Shown here in pieces: positions 39,356 to 48,061 of a stretch of DNA of 54,576 nt. Made by a program: the position numbers and the translations under genes. Source of the DNA: Pseudomonadota bacterium (lineage in GTDB: Bacteria > Pseudomonadota > Gammaproteobacteria > Pseudomonadales > Moraxellaceae). The stretch is taken from positions 1 to 54,576 of the forward strand of contig JAJXWR010000006.1 of the NCBI GenBank assembly GCA_021781515.1. The letters run 5' to 3'. How positions within the stretch are numbered: the first letter of the stretch is position 1; every line of letters begins with the position of its first letter. Under the pieces are notes generated by a model. That model searched no databases. It was given only the letters and a program-made list of their open reading frames with translations, and had not been told where the DNA came from.

Positions 39356-40999
39356 ATGGAGTCTAAGAACTCGAATTCAGAGTTCAGGTTGTTGTTGTGG
39401 GGTGTGGTTGGCTGCGTTGCTCTGGTGCTGCTGCTGCCTTTGGTGGTTATGGCGTTCATGCAACCTGCTGAGTTGGAACAATGGGCTTTTTGGGTGTCGT
39501 GGTGCGGCGTTTTTTCACTGCTTGGAACAGGGATCTGGTGGCTTGCCGGTTTTTTGCGTCGGCATGAGCGGCAGTGGATTGGGGTTATGCAGCAGATGGC
39601 GGCCGGTGAGTTGGCGCAGGTGCGGCGTCTGATGACGCTTTTTGCAGAGCATCGGGGAAATATGCCCACGGCGCAGGCATTAACAGCGGTGGTCAATGAA
39701 CTGAATTCTGTATTATTGAATGTTCGGGATGCGGGAGAGTATTTCGATACGCTTGGGGCCAAACTGATAGAGGCCAGTGAACAGATTGCAGCGTCGTTAA
39801 AAGAGCAAAGTGGGCAGATTGACGAAGTAGCGACTTCTATTTCGCAGATGACGGTTGCGGTGGATGAGGTGGCGCAGAACACGCATACGACTGCGGAGCG
39901 GGCGTCCCGTCTGGTGCAACTGGCGCAGGACAGTGAGCGGATGACGGTCGAAGCGGAAGATTCTGTGGAACAGTTGTCGACTGGTATTACGGAGGCATCG
40001 GCGCATTTACGTGATCTGGAATCACAATCAGAAAATATCAGTGCAATTCTCGATACTATTCGGGGGATTGCGGATCAGACGAATCTGTTGGCGCTGAATG
40101 CGGCGATTGAATCGGCGCGTGCCGGTGAACATGGGCGCGGATTTGCGGTGGTGGCGGATGAAGTGCGTAAACTGGCGCAGAATACCCAGACCTCTACCGT
40201 GCGCATTAACACCATGATTGATCAGTTGCATGTCGAGACCCGTGAAATTGGCAAGGCGATGCAGATCTGTGTGGAACAGGCAGAAACAGGGCGGCAAAAG
40301 ATCCGTAGTATGGCGCACTCGCTGAAGCAGATGACTCAGGATGTTGAGGTCATCGGGGGCAATAATCTGAGTATTGCGACGGCGGCGGAAGAGCAGGCGG
40401 CGGTGTCGGCCTCCATTAATCAGCGCACAACGAATCTGGTTTCCATGCGGGAACATTGTGATCAGGTGGTGGCCGATGGATTACAGGTGGCTTCCGTGGC
40501 CTCAACGTTGGGGGGGGAAATCAAGTCGTTGGTGTCGAGATTTGATTTGATCTCCCGCAGAGAGGCAGATGCGAAAAACGACTATTTTACATGGGATAGA
40601 AATTTTGAGTTGGAGGACGCTGAGATTAATCGGCAGCATTATCGCCTGGTGGAACTGGCCAATGAAATTTACCGCTTAAGTCAGCAGAAAATTGGAGGCA
40701 AGGCGGCAATGCGTATCATCAATGCGCTGGCGGCCTATACGGTGACTCATTTTGCCTATGAAGAACGTTCATTGGCACGTACCAGCTACCCGGATCTGGA
40801 GAAGCATAAAGAAGAGCACCGGCGTCTGGTGGAGCGGGTGCTGACATTCAAACAACGGATTGAACGAGGTGAAGATGTGGGTGCTGAAATGCTGGAGTTT
40901 GTCAAAAACTGGCTGACGCATCATATTCAGGGGTCAGATCGGGCCTATGCCGCCTGGATGCCCAAAGTGGTGGTGGCGGGAATAAACCGGAACCGTTAA
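39356..40999 (+). CDS. Methyl-accepting chemotaxis protein with C-terminal hemerythrin domain
   Basis: A 547-residue inner-membrane signal transducer. Two membrane helices (about 11-35 and 43-67) are joined by only a few periplasmic residues, so it has no external sensor domain. The cytoplasmic signalling helix hairpin spans about 120-395, with the tip [35 protein letters not shown] complete hemerythrin domain (about 409-535) keeps all seven di-iron ligands: H428, H465, E469, H484, H488, H523, D528. Such fusions probably sense oxygen or redox state in the cytoplasm and signal through CheA/CheW (inference). The start at 39356 has a strong AAGGGGAAGGGG site; the upstream GTG at 39281 lacks one. 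Confidence 0.93.
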   Translation: MESKNSNSEFRLLLWGVVGCVALVLLLPLVVMAFMQPAELEQWAFWVSWCGVFSLLGTGIWWLAGFLRRHERQWIGVMQQMAAGELAQVRRLMTLFAEHRGNMPTAQALTAVVNELNSVLLNVRDAGEYFDTLGAKLIEASEQIAASLKEQSGQIDEVATSISQMTVAVDEVAQNTHTTAERASRLVQLAQDSERMTVEAEDSVEQLSTGITEASAHLRDLESQSENISAILDTIRGIADQTNLLALNAAIESARAGEHGRGFAVVADEVRKLAQNTQTSTVRINTMIDQLHVETREIGKAMQICVEQAETGRQKIRSMAHSLKQMTQDVEVIGGNNLSIATAAEEQAAVSASINQRTTNLVSMREHCDQVVADGLQVASVASTLGGEIKSLVSRFDLISRREADAKNDYFTWDRNFELEDAEINRQHYRLVELANEIYRLSQQKIGGKAAMRIINALAAYTVTHFAYEERSLARTSYPDLEKHKEEHRRLVERVLTFKQRIERGEDVGAEMLEFVKNWLTHHIQGSDRAYAAWMPKVVVAGINRNR

Positions 41000-41013
41000 T
41001 TGGTGTGGGATTA

Positions 41014-41853
41014 TCAGATGAAACGCATCGACAGATCAATGGACTGTAAATGCTTGGTGAGGCTGCCCATAGAGATGTAATCTACCCCGGTGGCCGCCAC
41101 CTGGTGCAAGGTCGTAAGATCCAGTCCCCCGGAGGCTTCCAGTTTACAGCGGCCATTGGTGTAGGTTACGGCGGTACGCATATTGTCAATGGTGAAATTA
41201 TCCAGCATGATAATGTCAGTGCCTGCAGAGATGGCGGCTTCTAGTTCCTGCATGTTTTCTACTTCCACCTCCACAGGTTTGCCTGGGGCGGTGCGGCGGG
41301 CCATGGCAACGGCATGGTGAATACTGCCGGCGGCCATAATATGGTTTTCCTTGATCAGAAATGCGTCGTAAAGTCCCAGGCGATGGTTGTGGCCGCCGCC
41401 ACAACGGACCGCATATTTTTGGGCAAGGCGGAGGCCGGGGATTGTTTTGCGGGTGTCGAACAGGCGTGCCGAGGTTCCTTTCAGGCAGGGGAGGGCGGCA
41501 TGTACTGTGGTGGCTGTACCGGATAACAGTTGCAGAAAATTCAGGGCGGTACGTTCGCCAGTCAATAAGGAGCGGGCAGGTCCCTTGACGGTAAACAAGG
41601 TCGCATTGGCTGTTATTTCGCTGCCATCGGTATGTAGAAATTCAACCTGTACGGACGGATCCAGTTGGCGAAAACATTCTTGTACCCACGCCTGACCACA
41701 CAGAATCATTGGTTCACGGGTAATGATTCGGGCAGTACCTTGCTGCTCCAGAGCCACCAGTTGCGCACTTAAATCTCCACTGCCGATGTCTTCTGCCAGT
41801 GCGTGTGCAACGTTTAGGACAATCGCCTGTTGCAGACTGAACGGTTCAGGCAT
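41014..41853 (-). CDS. nadC: Nicotinate-nucleotide pyrophosphorylase (carboxylating)
   Basis: A 279-residue enzyme of NAD synthesis that converts quinolinate and PRPP to nicotinate mononucleotide, CO2 and PPi. Motifs: N-terminal [13 protein letters not shown], the [20 protein letters not shown] helix, [40 protein letters not shown], and the barrel strand [15 protein letters not shown]. Length and motifs are normal. An AGAGGAA ribosome-binding site precedes the ATG. It converges with the chemoreceptor gene and diverges from the DUF1631 gene. Confidence 0.97.
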   Translation of the reverse strand: MPEPFSLQQAIVLNVAHALAEDIGSGDLSAQLVALEQQGTARIITREPMILCGQAWVQECFRQLDPSVQVEFLHTDGSEITANATLFTVKGPARSLLTGERTALNFLQLLSGTATTVHAALPCLKGTSARLFDTRKTIPGLRLAQKYAVRCGGGHNHRLGLYDAFLIKENHIMAAGSIHHAVAMARRTAPGKPVEVEVENMQELEAAISAGTDIIMLDNFTIDNMRTAVTYTNGRCKLEASGGLDLTTLHQVAATGVDYISMGSLTKHLQSIDLSMRFI

Positions 41854-41992
41854 AATCTGATTCCTCTGATGTCGTGGGTGAAGTCATCGCTGAAAACCGG
41901 AGTGTATCGCTCCATGATAGCTAAAATAATGATACATTAAAATCATGTCGTAGGTGTTTATCTGAACTGGTGTGGTAAGGAGCCTTTTGAAT

Positions 41993-44899
41993 ATGACTGC
42001 TTTTGCTGATGATGGAATTCCATTGCCGCTTCAACCGATGATTACTGTCTGGAATGGCATTTTAGCCAAGGCATTAGGTCGGTTGATGGATGAGTTATTG
42101 GCGCAGTTGACGGCTCTGGATGGCGGTCAGGAAGAAGATGAATCCCTGTGGGAACGAATGTCGCCACTCGGCTCGCAATTAACGACGGACTGGGATTACG
42201 AGCTTGAACGGATGTGGAAAAATATCCGGTTGCGGCCAGCCACACGCAACGCCGCCATGGACTTGAATGCGGATATGCTGCAGTTGGTAGACACGGCCGA
42301 AATGGAAGAAGAAGTACGGGTCAAGTCGATGGCCTTGCGTATTCGCCATCAGTTGACGGAGTTGTTGACTCCCTGGCGCGAGGGATTACTGCGGGTTTAT
42401 GGCTGGAAGCAATGGCCCGATCTGCCGCTGCCCTATGATCCTGAATACCTGATCTTGCTGATGCGTCGGTTGTTGGTTCGCTCTGCGCCATTATCGAGTG
42501 CAGAACGTATCCGCTGGTTGCAGGCATTTGTGGCGGGTGTGCTGGAAGGACTGCCTGACTTGTTGACCCAGGCCTGTGACCGCTTGCAGGAAGAAGGATT
42601 TGGTGGAGAGGAAATCCTCGCACCGGCCAACGCAGCGCCGAAAACGGCCATACAGTTACCAGAGGTGCTTGAACGTTTGCAAACGGTGACGCTGGTGCCA
42701 TTGAGCGGTTTGTTTGAGGCATTTTTGCAGGCATTGCCTGCTGTATTTTATGAATATATCCGTACGGTGGATGAAGCGGAACAGGAACGGGTGATGGCTT
42801 TGTTACCGGAGATTCAGCGCTCATCGGCAACGGTTAAGCAACTGTATATAGGGAACTATCAGCAACTCTACATGACGATGCGTACCTCAGCGGGCCGATC
42901 GTCGCTGGATGCACTGGGGTTAATGGATGAGTCTGCCATTCAGTGGGGATTGAAGACCCAGGTGGTTGCTCAGCGTAACAGAAAATTGCAGAGCAAGGCA
43001 TTGCAGGCGCTGCAGCAGCGCTTCGCTCAGGTGCTTAAAAAAGTGGAGATCAATGAACGTAATCTGCCGCTTGATCCGGCGCAATTATTGAAAATCCTTG
43101 ACCCGGTGCTGGCGGTCTGGGCGTTGACTGAGGCCGATCGGCAACGCTGCCTGGACACCTATGAAAAACTGTTGTTGAGCGATGTCGCCTTGGTACTGGA
43201 GACGGCCAATCAATTTCTGGCTGAGCAGGGTGTGCTCCCGGATTTGCCGCGGGCTAGAATTATCAAGGCGCAAGAAACGGCCACTACAGCCAAAGCCCAG
43301 GGTGTGGAAAAATCGGTGGCAGAAACGGGTAAAAAAAATTCAAGCGCTGCGGGTGCATCGGGTGCCGCCGCAGGGGGGGGGATGAACGAGGAAGAACTGT
43401 CCTGGCTGCGGGGGTTGATCCGCTCGCAAAATGGTCAGTTTCAGAGTTTTGTGGTTGGCGACCGGACGATCGGGGCATCGGTGCAGGCGGTATCCATCAA
43501 TCCACAGGACATACCGGCCGGGGCGCAGGTCACGACGTTGCCGACCCGTGATTTGCTGGCTATTCTCGACCAGTTGCAACAAAAAACTTCGGTAGTCTCT
43601 GTAGTCGACGATGCGCATACCCTATCGGTGCAGGAAGTACGCGGCTCTTTGAAGGCAGAATTGCAAAGTAATAACAGTGCGGATGAAGTACAGACGGTGC
43701 GGCATGGTGATGAGGATGTGATCAACCTGATTTCCATGATTTTTGATTTTATTCTGGACGATGAGGCATTGCCTACGCCAATGAAAGCCTTGTTGGGACG
43801 TTTACAGATCCCCTTGCTGAAAGTGGCCATGCTGGATAAAACCTTTTTTGATCAGCAGGAGCATCCCGCCAGAAGTTTATTGAATCTCCTGACCAAGGCC
43901 GGCATGGGCTGGAGCCAGCGGGCAGAAGGTGCTGAAGATCTCTATAGTCGTATTGAGTCTATTGTGTTTCGGATTGTGCGTGAGTTCAATGATGATTTGT
44001 CCATTTTTTCTGAGTTGTTAGCTGCATTCAGCGACTACTTCACCCGGTTCAGTCAGCGTCAGGATTTGCTGGAAAAGCGCACTCGTGAAGCTGAAGAAGG
44101 GAAGGCCCGTTCGGAGGTGGCGCGGGCGATGACATCGCAAACGATCAATCGACGATTACAGGGAACACAAGTGCCTCAAGTGCTGGTGGATTTAATTCGG
44201 GACGGTTGGCAACAGGTGCTTTTTCTGACCTGTTTACGTCATGGGGTGGATTCGGATGTATGGAAGCAGGCCGTTAAAGTCATGGATGCACTGATCTGGA
44301 GTGTTCTGGTGCGCGATGAGGCCACATGGCGGCAGCAGTTGCAGAGTTTAAGTCCAAAGATTCTCCTGAATGTGCGTAAGGGTTTAAAAGGAACCTCAGT
44401 GGAATCGGCACAGGCTGAGCGATGGTTGCAGGAACTGGCAGCGATTCATGAACGTCAGTTACGCGCCGATCCGGTAGAGCGTATTCATATTGTTGTGTCC
44501 GGATCAGAAACGGCGGCTGAGTCGCTAGCGCAACAGGCGAATGGGGTGGCTCGGGTGACGCTGGCTGCGGTTTCCCTGCCGGAACAGGCAGTGGAACCCG
44601 GTGTAGATGCCGATCATCTGACCCGACTGATTGCCACCTTACCGATTGGTGTCTGGGTGGAACGTCTGGATCATCAGCCTGTGGATCGTTGCAAGCTGGT
44701 GGCGCGTATTCGTATTGTGGATAAACTGGTGTTTACTAACCGGCGCGGCATCAAGGAGCTGGAGGTCAGTTCGGCGCAGCTGGAAACAAAAGTACGTTCG
44801 GGGCAGTGGCGGTTGCTGGATCGGGCGGAGCAGGTGTTTGACAAGGCACTAGAAACGGTGCTGAGCGGGCTACGTCAACGCAAGACAGAGGCGGCCTGA
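41993..44899 (+). CDS. DUF1631 family protein
   Basis: A large soluble protein of 968 residues. The DUF1631 pattern covers nearly the full length: N-terminal segment with WNGILAKALGRLMDELLAQL, the central helical part with TPMKALLGRLQIPLLKVAMLDKTFFDQQEHPARSLLNLL and the C-terminus IATLPIGVWVERLDHQPVDRCKLVARIRIVDKLVFTNRRGIKELEVSSAQL. A Ser/Ala/Gly-rich linker (SSAAGASGAAAGGG) sits near residue 460, followed by a conserved SWLRGLI segment. The family function is unknown; many members are long proteins of beta/gammaproteobacteria, and its C-terminal segment is similar to PilZ-like barrels (inference). AAGGAG lies upstream. It overlaps ampD by 1 bp. Confidence 0.85.
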   Translation: MTAFADDGIPLPLQPMITVWNGILAKALGRLMDELLAQLTALDGGQEEDESLWERMSPLGSQLTTDWDYELERMWKNIRLRPATRNAAMDLNADMLQLVDTAEMEEEVRVKSMALRIRHQLTELLTPWREGLLRVYGWKQWPDLPLPYDPEYLILLMRRLLVRSAPLSSAERIRWLQAFVAGVLEGLPDLLTQACDRLQEEGFGGEEILAPANAAPKTAIQLPEVLERLQTVTLVPLSGLFEAFLQALPAVFYEYIRTVDEAEQERVMALLPEIQRSSATVKQLYIGNYQQLYMTMRTSAGRSSLDALGLMDESAIQWGLKTQVVAQRNRKLQSKALQALQQRFAQVLKKVEINERNLPLDPAQLLKILDPVLAVWALTEADRQRCLDTYEKLLLSDVALVLETANQFLAEQGVLPDLPRARIIKAQETATTAKAQGVEKSVAETGKKNSSAAGASGAAAGGGMNEEELSWLRGLIRSQNGQFQSFVVGDRTIGASVQAVSINPQDIPAGAQVTTLPTRDLLAILDQLQQKTSVVSVVDDAHTLSVQEVRGSLKAELQSNNSADEVQTVRHGDEDVINLISMIFDFILDDEALPTPMKALLGRLQIPLLKVAMLDKTFFDQQEHPARSLLNLLTKAGMGWSQRAEGAEDLYSRIESIVFRIVREFNDDLSIFSELLAAFSDYFTRFSQRQDLLEKRTREAEEGKARSEVARAMTSQTINRRLQGTQVPQVLVDLIRDGWQQVLFLTCLRHGVDSDVWKQAVKVMDALIWSVLVRDEATWRQQLQSLSPKILLNVRKGLKGTSVESAQAERWLQELAAIHERQLRADPVERIHIVVSGSETAAESLAQQANGVARVTLAAVSLPEQAVEPGVDADHLTRLIATLPIGVWVERLDHQPVDRCKLVARIRIVDKLVFTNRRGIKELEVSSAQLETKVRSGQWRLLDRAEQVFDKALETVLSGLRQRKTEAA

Positions 44900-45480
44900 T
44901 GACGCAGGAACCGCATCGCCTGAAGCAGGCGTTATGGAGAAATTCCCCACATCAGGACGCCCGTCCTGAAGCGGTAGAATTATCATTGATCATCATTCAT
45001 GGGATCAGTCTGCCGCCTGGGGTGTGGGGTGGAGGTGCTGTGGATGCGCTGTTTATGGGTCAATTACTGGGGCGTAAGGATCTGGAGGCGCAAGGACTCG
45101 GTGGTTTGCAGCAGTTACGCGTCAGTGCGCATTTGTGGATCCGTCGCAGTGGGGCCGTATTGCAGTATGTGCCTTTCAATCGACGTGCCTGGCATGCCGG
45201 GGTTTCCCGATGGCGAGGGCGTGAAGCCTGTAATGATTTTTCCATAGGCATAGAAATGGAAGGTGGCGATCATATTCCCTATGATGAGCGGCAGTATAGG
45301 GTATTGTCACAGGTCCTTGCCGAATTGAAGCAGAGGTACCCGACACTGCTGGAGGTGGTGGGGCACAGTGATATCGCTCCTGGACGCAAGACCGATCCGG
45401 GGCCGTCCTGGGACTGGTCTAAACTGGTGTTGCCTGAGGCAATGTGGCTTTCGGGGCAACAAAAAGGAGATGGATTTTGA
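44899..45480 (+). CDS. ampD: 1,6-anhydro-N-acetylmuramyl-L-alanine amidase AmpD
   Basis: A 193-residue cytoplasmic zinc amidase that cleaves the stem peptide from anhydro-muropeptides during cell-wall recycling; its loss derepresses AmpC beta-lactamase in organisms that have it. Zinc and catalytic residues are visible: His in IIIHGISLPPG, Glu in IGIEMEGGD, and the His/Asp pair in VVGHSDIAPGRKTDPGPSWDW. The ATG overlaps the DUF1631 stop (TGATG), and the 3' end is followed by ampE, the usual order. Confidence 0.95.
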   Translation: MTQEPHRLKQALWRNSPHQDARPEAVELSLIIIHGISLPPGVWGGGAVDALFMGQLLGRKDLEAQGLGGLQQLRVSAHLWIRRSGAVLQYVPFNRRAWHAGVSRWRGREACNDFSIGIEMEGGDHIPYDERQYRVLSQVLAELKQRYPTLLEVVGHSDIAPGRKTDPGPSWDWSKLVLPEAMWLSGQQKGDGF

Positions 45481-46274
45481 AATTGTTGATTATTTTGTTG
45501 GCAGTATGGGCGCATCAGCAGTTTCCCCTGCCGATACGGGAGCTGCTGTTGCAGTGGATGGGGGGGCAATGGCAGCGATTGCTCTCGGGTAATTCTCCGG
45601 AACATTCCCGTCCCGGTCTGTCCTTGCTGCTTTGGTTAGTGTTGCCCATTATCTTTTATCTGTGGCTGTTGTACCGGGTATATGGCCTGACGTGGGGACT
45701 TTGGTTTGATGTGTTGAGCTGGTTAACGGTGATGTTCTGGGTCCGCACACTGGAAGCGTCTGACTGGCCGGCAGAAGTTCAGGTCACGGCAGAAGCGAAT
45801 GCGGAGCGGGATGTTCATCTTTTACGTTGGGCCAGGTTGTGGTTGCAGGGCATGGTGGCCCCACTGTTTTGGTATGTGGCTCTGGGGCCAGTGGCGATTA
45901 CTGTTTATGGGCTGCTGGTGCTGGTTGCTCGTTCTCAGGTACCGGTGGCGGTGAACGCTGAACCGTCGGGAATGACCGGGGTATTGCCGCTAGAGCGCCT
46001 GCTGTTGTGGCTCGACTGGTTGCCCGGACGCCTGTTGGTGCTGGGGATGGCGATGATGAGTGATTTTATGTCCGGTATGGAGTGGCTGCGATCCCGGTTG
46101 CTGTTGCCGGAAGACAGTTTGTTTTTGCTCCATGATCTGGTACAGAATACCTTGGCGTCCAGGGAGGCGGCTGCAGGGACCGAGGCGCAGCAGTTGTTCC
46201 TTAGTGCATGGGTGCGTCGGGTGCATCGTTTGGGCCTGGTGGTTCTGGCGCTTGCCACCGTGTATGCGCTGTAA
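45477..46274 (+). CDS. ampE: AmpE-like inner-membrane protein
   Basis: A 265-residue membrane protein of the AmpE/CobD-like superfamily, with four or five hydrophobic segments (ILLAVWAHQQFPLP, LSLLLWLVLPIIFYLWLLYRVYG, WLQGMVAPLFWYVALGPVAITVYGLLVLVA, and a C-terminal VVLALATVYAL). AmpE is a proposed sensor connected with beta-lactamase induction; its function remains unclear. I chose the TTG at 45477, which overlaps the ampD stop (TTTTGA) and has AAGGAGA in front. The ATG at 45444 would lie inside ampD. Confidence 0.75.
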   Translation: MKLLIILLAVWAHQQFPLPIRELLLQWMGGQWQRLLSGNSPEHSRPGLSLLLWLVLPIIFYLWLLYRVYGLTWGLWFDVLSWLTVMFWVRTLEASDWPAEVQVTAEANAERDVHLLRWARLWLQGMVAPLFWYVALGPVAITVYGLLVLVARSQVPVAVNAEPSGMTGVLPLERLLLWLDWLPGRLLVLGMAMMSDFMSGMEWLRSRLLLPEDSLFLLHDLVQNTLASREAAAGTEAQQLFLSAWVRRVHRLGLVVLALATVYAL

Positions 46275-47139
46275 GTGGATTGATTGTATTTATTCATGGC
46301 AACGAATCCGGAGTTTCTGGTGGAGGATCGGCATCGTCTGCAATGGCGTATTGCTGCTGTTGCTTTGTGGCACGAATGAGGCATGGGCACTGCGTCTGAT
46401 CAGCCTGAGCCCTGCGCTGACGGAGACCGTAGCGGCCTTGGGGGCGTGTTCTGCTTTGGTTGCTACGGTTGCGGGCGGAGTCGTCGGAGAAAACTCGCTG
46501 AACTTTTGCAAAGGAGTGCCACAATTGCCCCTGTCAGGAGGGCACTGGAGTGCGGAATCGTTGTTGGCATTACGTCCGCAGGCGGTGCTGGTCTGGCCAG
46601 AGGGACTGTCAGGCGATCAGTTGATGCTCATGCGCTCGGCAAAATTACCGTTGGTGCTGTTCTCTGTGCATCAAATGCAGGATGTTCAGCAGCAACTGCT
46701 GCGTTTAGGTGCTTTGACTGGAAAAAATGCCCAGGCACGTCTGTTGCTGCAACGTCAGCAGGTACAAATCAGTACATTGACGCAGAAATACCAGGGAAGC
46801 GCCTGGATACGGGGTTTTTATCAGGTATGGTCGCAACCATTGATGACGTTGACCACCGGTCATTATGTGGCTGAAGCATTGCGGCTTTGTCATATTGCTC
46901 TGGTGGCGCCAGTTGCGGCGGTTCAGGCACCGCAAGTGGCTGTGGAATGGGTGTTAATGCAGCATCCGGATCGGATTATCCTGCCAGAGGGAATGACTGC
47001 ACTGGCGGCCTGGAGCCGATGGGGATTGCCAGTACGACAGGTCGATGTGGCAGCGCTGGAACGTCCTGGCCCCTTTATGCTGGATCATCTGGAACAGGTG
47101 TGTGCAGAGGTGCGTAGGCAAGAGGTGCGTAGGAATTGA
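46264..47139 (+). CDS. btuF: Periplasmic cobalamin-binding protein (BtuF-like)
   Basis: A 291-residue helical-backbone solute-binding protein (periplasmic-binding domain PF01497 type). A signal peptide runs to about residue 43 (NGVLLLLLCGTNEAWA). The mature protein begins LRLISLSPALTETVAALGACSALVATV, the classic BtuF/FhuD-like start. ESLLALRPQAVLVWPEG and the interdomain helix follow. It normally delivers B12 to the BtuCD importer; no btuC or btuD is in the window. The start ATG at 46264 overlaps the ampE end; no good ribosome-binding site is seen, so coupling to ampE is likely. BtuB-like receptor and adenosyltransferase genes lie 5-8 kb away. Confidence 0.82.
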   Translation: MRCKWIDCIYSWQRIRSFWWRIGIVCNGVLLLLLCGTNEAWALRLISLSPALTETVAALGACSALVATVAGGVVGENSLNFCKGVPQLPLSGGHWSAESLLALRPQAVLVWPEGLSGDQLMLMRSAKLPLVLFSVHQMQDVQQQLLRLGALTGKNAQARLLLQRQQVQISTLTQKYQGSAWIRGFYQVWSQPLMTLTTGHYVAEALRLCHIALVAPVAAVQAPQVAVEWVLMQHPDRIILPEGMTALAAWSRWGLPVRQVDVAALERPGPFMLDHLEQVCAEVRRQEVRRN

Positions 47140-47191
47140 TCCCTGGTATTCACAAATGTTGGAAACCGGGCAAATGATTTGGGGCGAAGGT

Positions 47192-47812
47192 ATGAACGAT
47201 AACCAGAAGCACTGGGAACGGGTTTACCAGACCAAGGCCCCAGATGCGGTCAGCTGGTACAGGCCGCATCTGGAGACGTCACTGGCGCTGATCAAGAGTG
47301 CCATTAACGATGATCAGCAGTCGGCCATCATTGATGTTGGTGGTGGCGAGTCCACATTGGTTGATGATTTACTGGTGCAAGGTTATATGGATCTTACCGT
47401 ATTCGATATTTCCTCCACCGCACTGCAAGTGACCCAAAAACGTCTGGGTGAGTGGTCGAACAGGGTGAACTGGTGGGTCGGTGATATCACACAAGCCAAT
47501 CTGCCTCCTCGGCGTTTTGATCTATGGCATGATCGCGCTGTTTTTCACTTTCTCAAGCAGCCGGAACAGCGTACCGCCTATGTGCAACAGATTGCCAAGG
47601 TGCTCAGGCCGGGAGGGCACGTGATCGTGGCCACTTTCGCACAGGAGGGCCCTGAAAAATGCAGCGGTCTGGAGGTGGTCAGGTATGATGCGGCGACACT
47701 GCATAGGCAGTTTGGTGAGGGTTTTCAGCTGATGCAAAGCCGACGGGAAACGCATCACACGCCTTTTGGGACGACACAACAGTTTGTTTATTGTTATTGT
47801 AGGTTTTTGTAG
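47192..47812 (+). CDS. Class I SAM-dependent methyltransferase
   Basis: A 206-residue cytoplasmic enzyme. It begins MNDNQKHWERVYQTKAPDAVSWYRPHLETS. SAM motif I is visible in AIIDVGGGESTLVDDLL, motif II region at VFDISSTALQVTQKRL, and the motif III-like VLRPGGHVIVATFAQEGP. The WERVYQTK..SWY start is shared with small-molecule methyltransferases of unknown substrate. The start is the ATG at 47192. A terminator-like sequence follows the gene, so it closes the DUF1631-ampD-ampE-btuF transcription run. Confidence 0.85.
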   Translation: MNDNQKHWERVYQTKAPDAVSWYRPHLETSLALIKSAINDDQQSAIIDVGGGESTLVDDLLVQGYMDLTVFDISSTALQVTQKRLGEWSNRVNWWVGDITQANLPPRRFDLWHDRAVFHFLKQPEQRTAYVQQIAKVLRPGGHVIVATFAQEGPEKCSGLEVVRYDAATLHRQFGEGFQLMQSRRETHHTPFGTTQQFVYCYCRFL

Positions 47813-47903
47813 ATCAAGCAATAAATCGTTGTAAATGCCTCTATGGAATCCTTGAAGAAGCACGAAATCGATGGACAGAGGGACTGAACGAATTGTCGGT
47901 AGC

Positions 47904-47925
47904 AAATCGCCGGGGGGATTTTTTT
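47904..47925 (+). terminator. Candidate intrinsic terminator
   Basis: AAATCGCCGGGGGGATTTTTTT: a short imperfect stem (AAATC..CC / GG..GATTT) followed by a T7 run, about 95 bp after the methyltransferase stop. The stem is weak but the T-run is clear. Confidence 0.4.
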
Positions 47926-47983
47926 GCCTGAGGGGCATGGCAAACCTTATCAATCAATTCAACAAAGGCCATGATAAGGAACG

Positions 47984-48012
47984 TAATGGCTGTTTTGCAC
48001 CCCTGCTATACT
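47984..48012 (+). promoter_or_regulatory. Candidate extended -10 promoter of aceE
   Basis: TGCTATACT gives a TGn extended -10 (TATACT at 48007-48012), 50 bp before the aceE ATG. The -35 region (47984-47989) is poor, as is common for extended -10 promoters. No PdhR-like operator is recognisable nearby. Confidence 0.45.
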
Positions 48013-48061
48013 CTGTTCAAGGGGATTGATCCCACGGTGCAGCACTGATGAGGGGAGAGTG

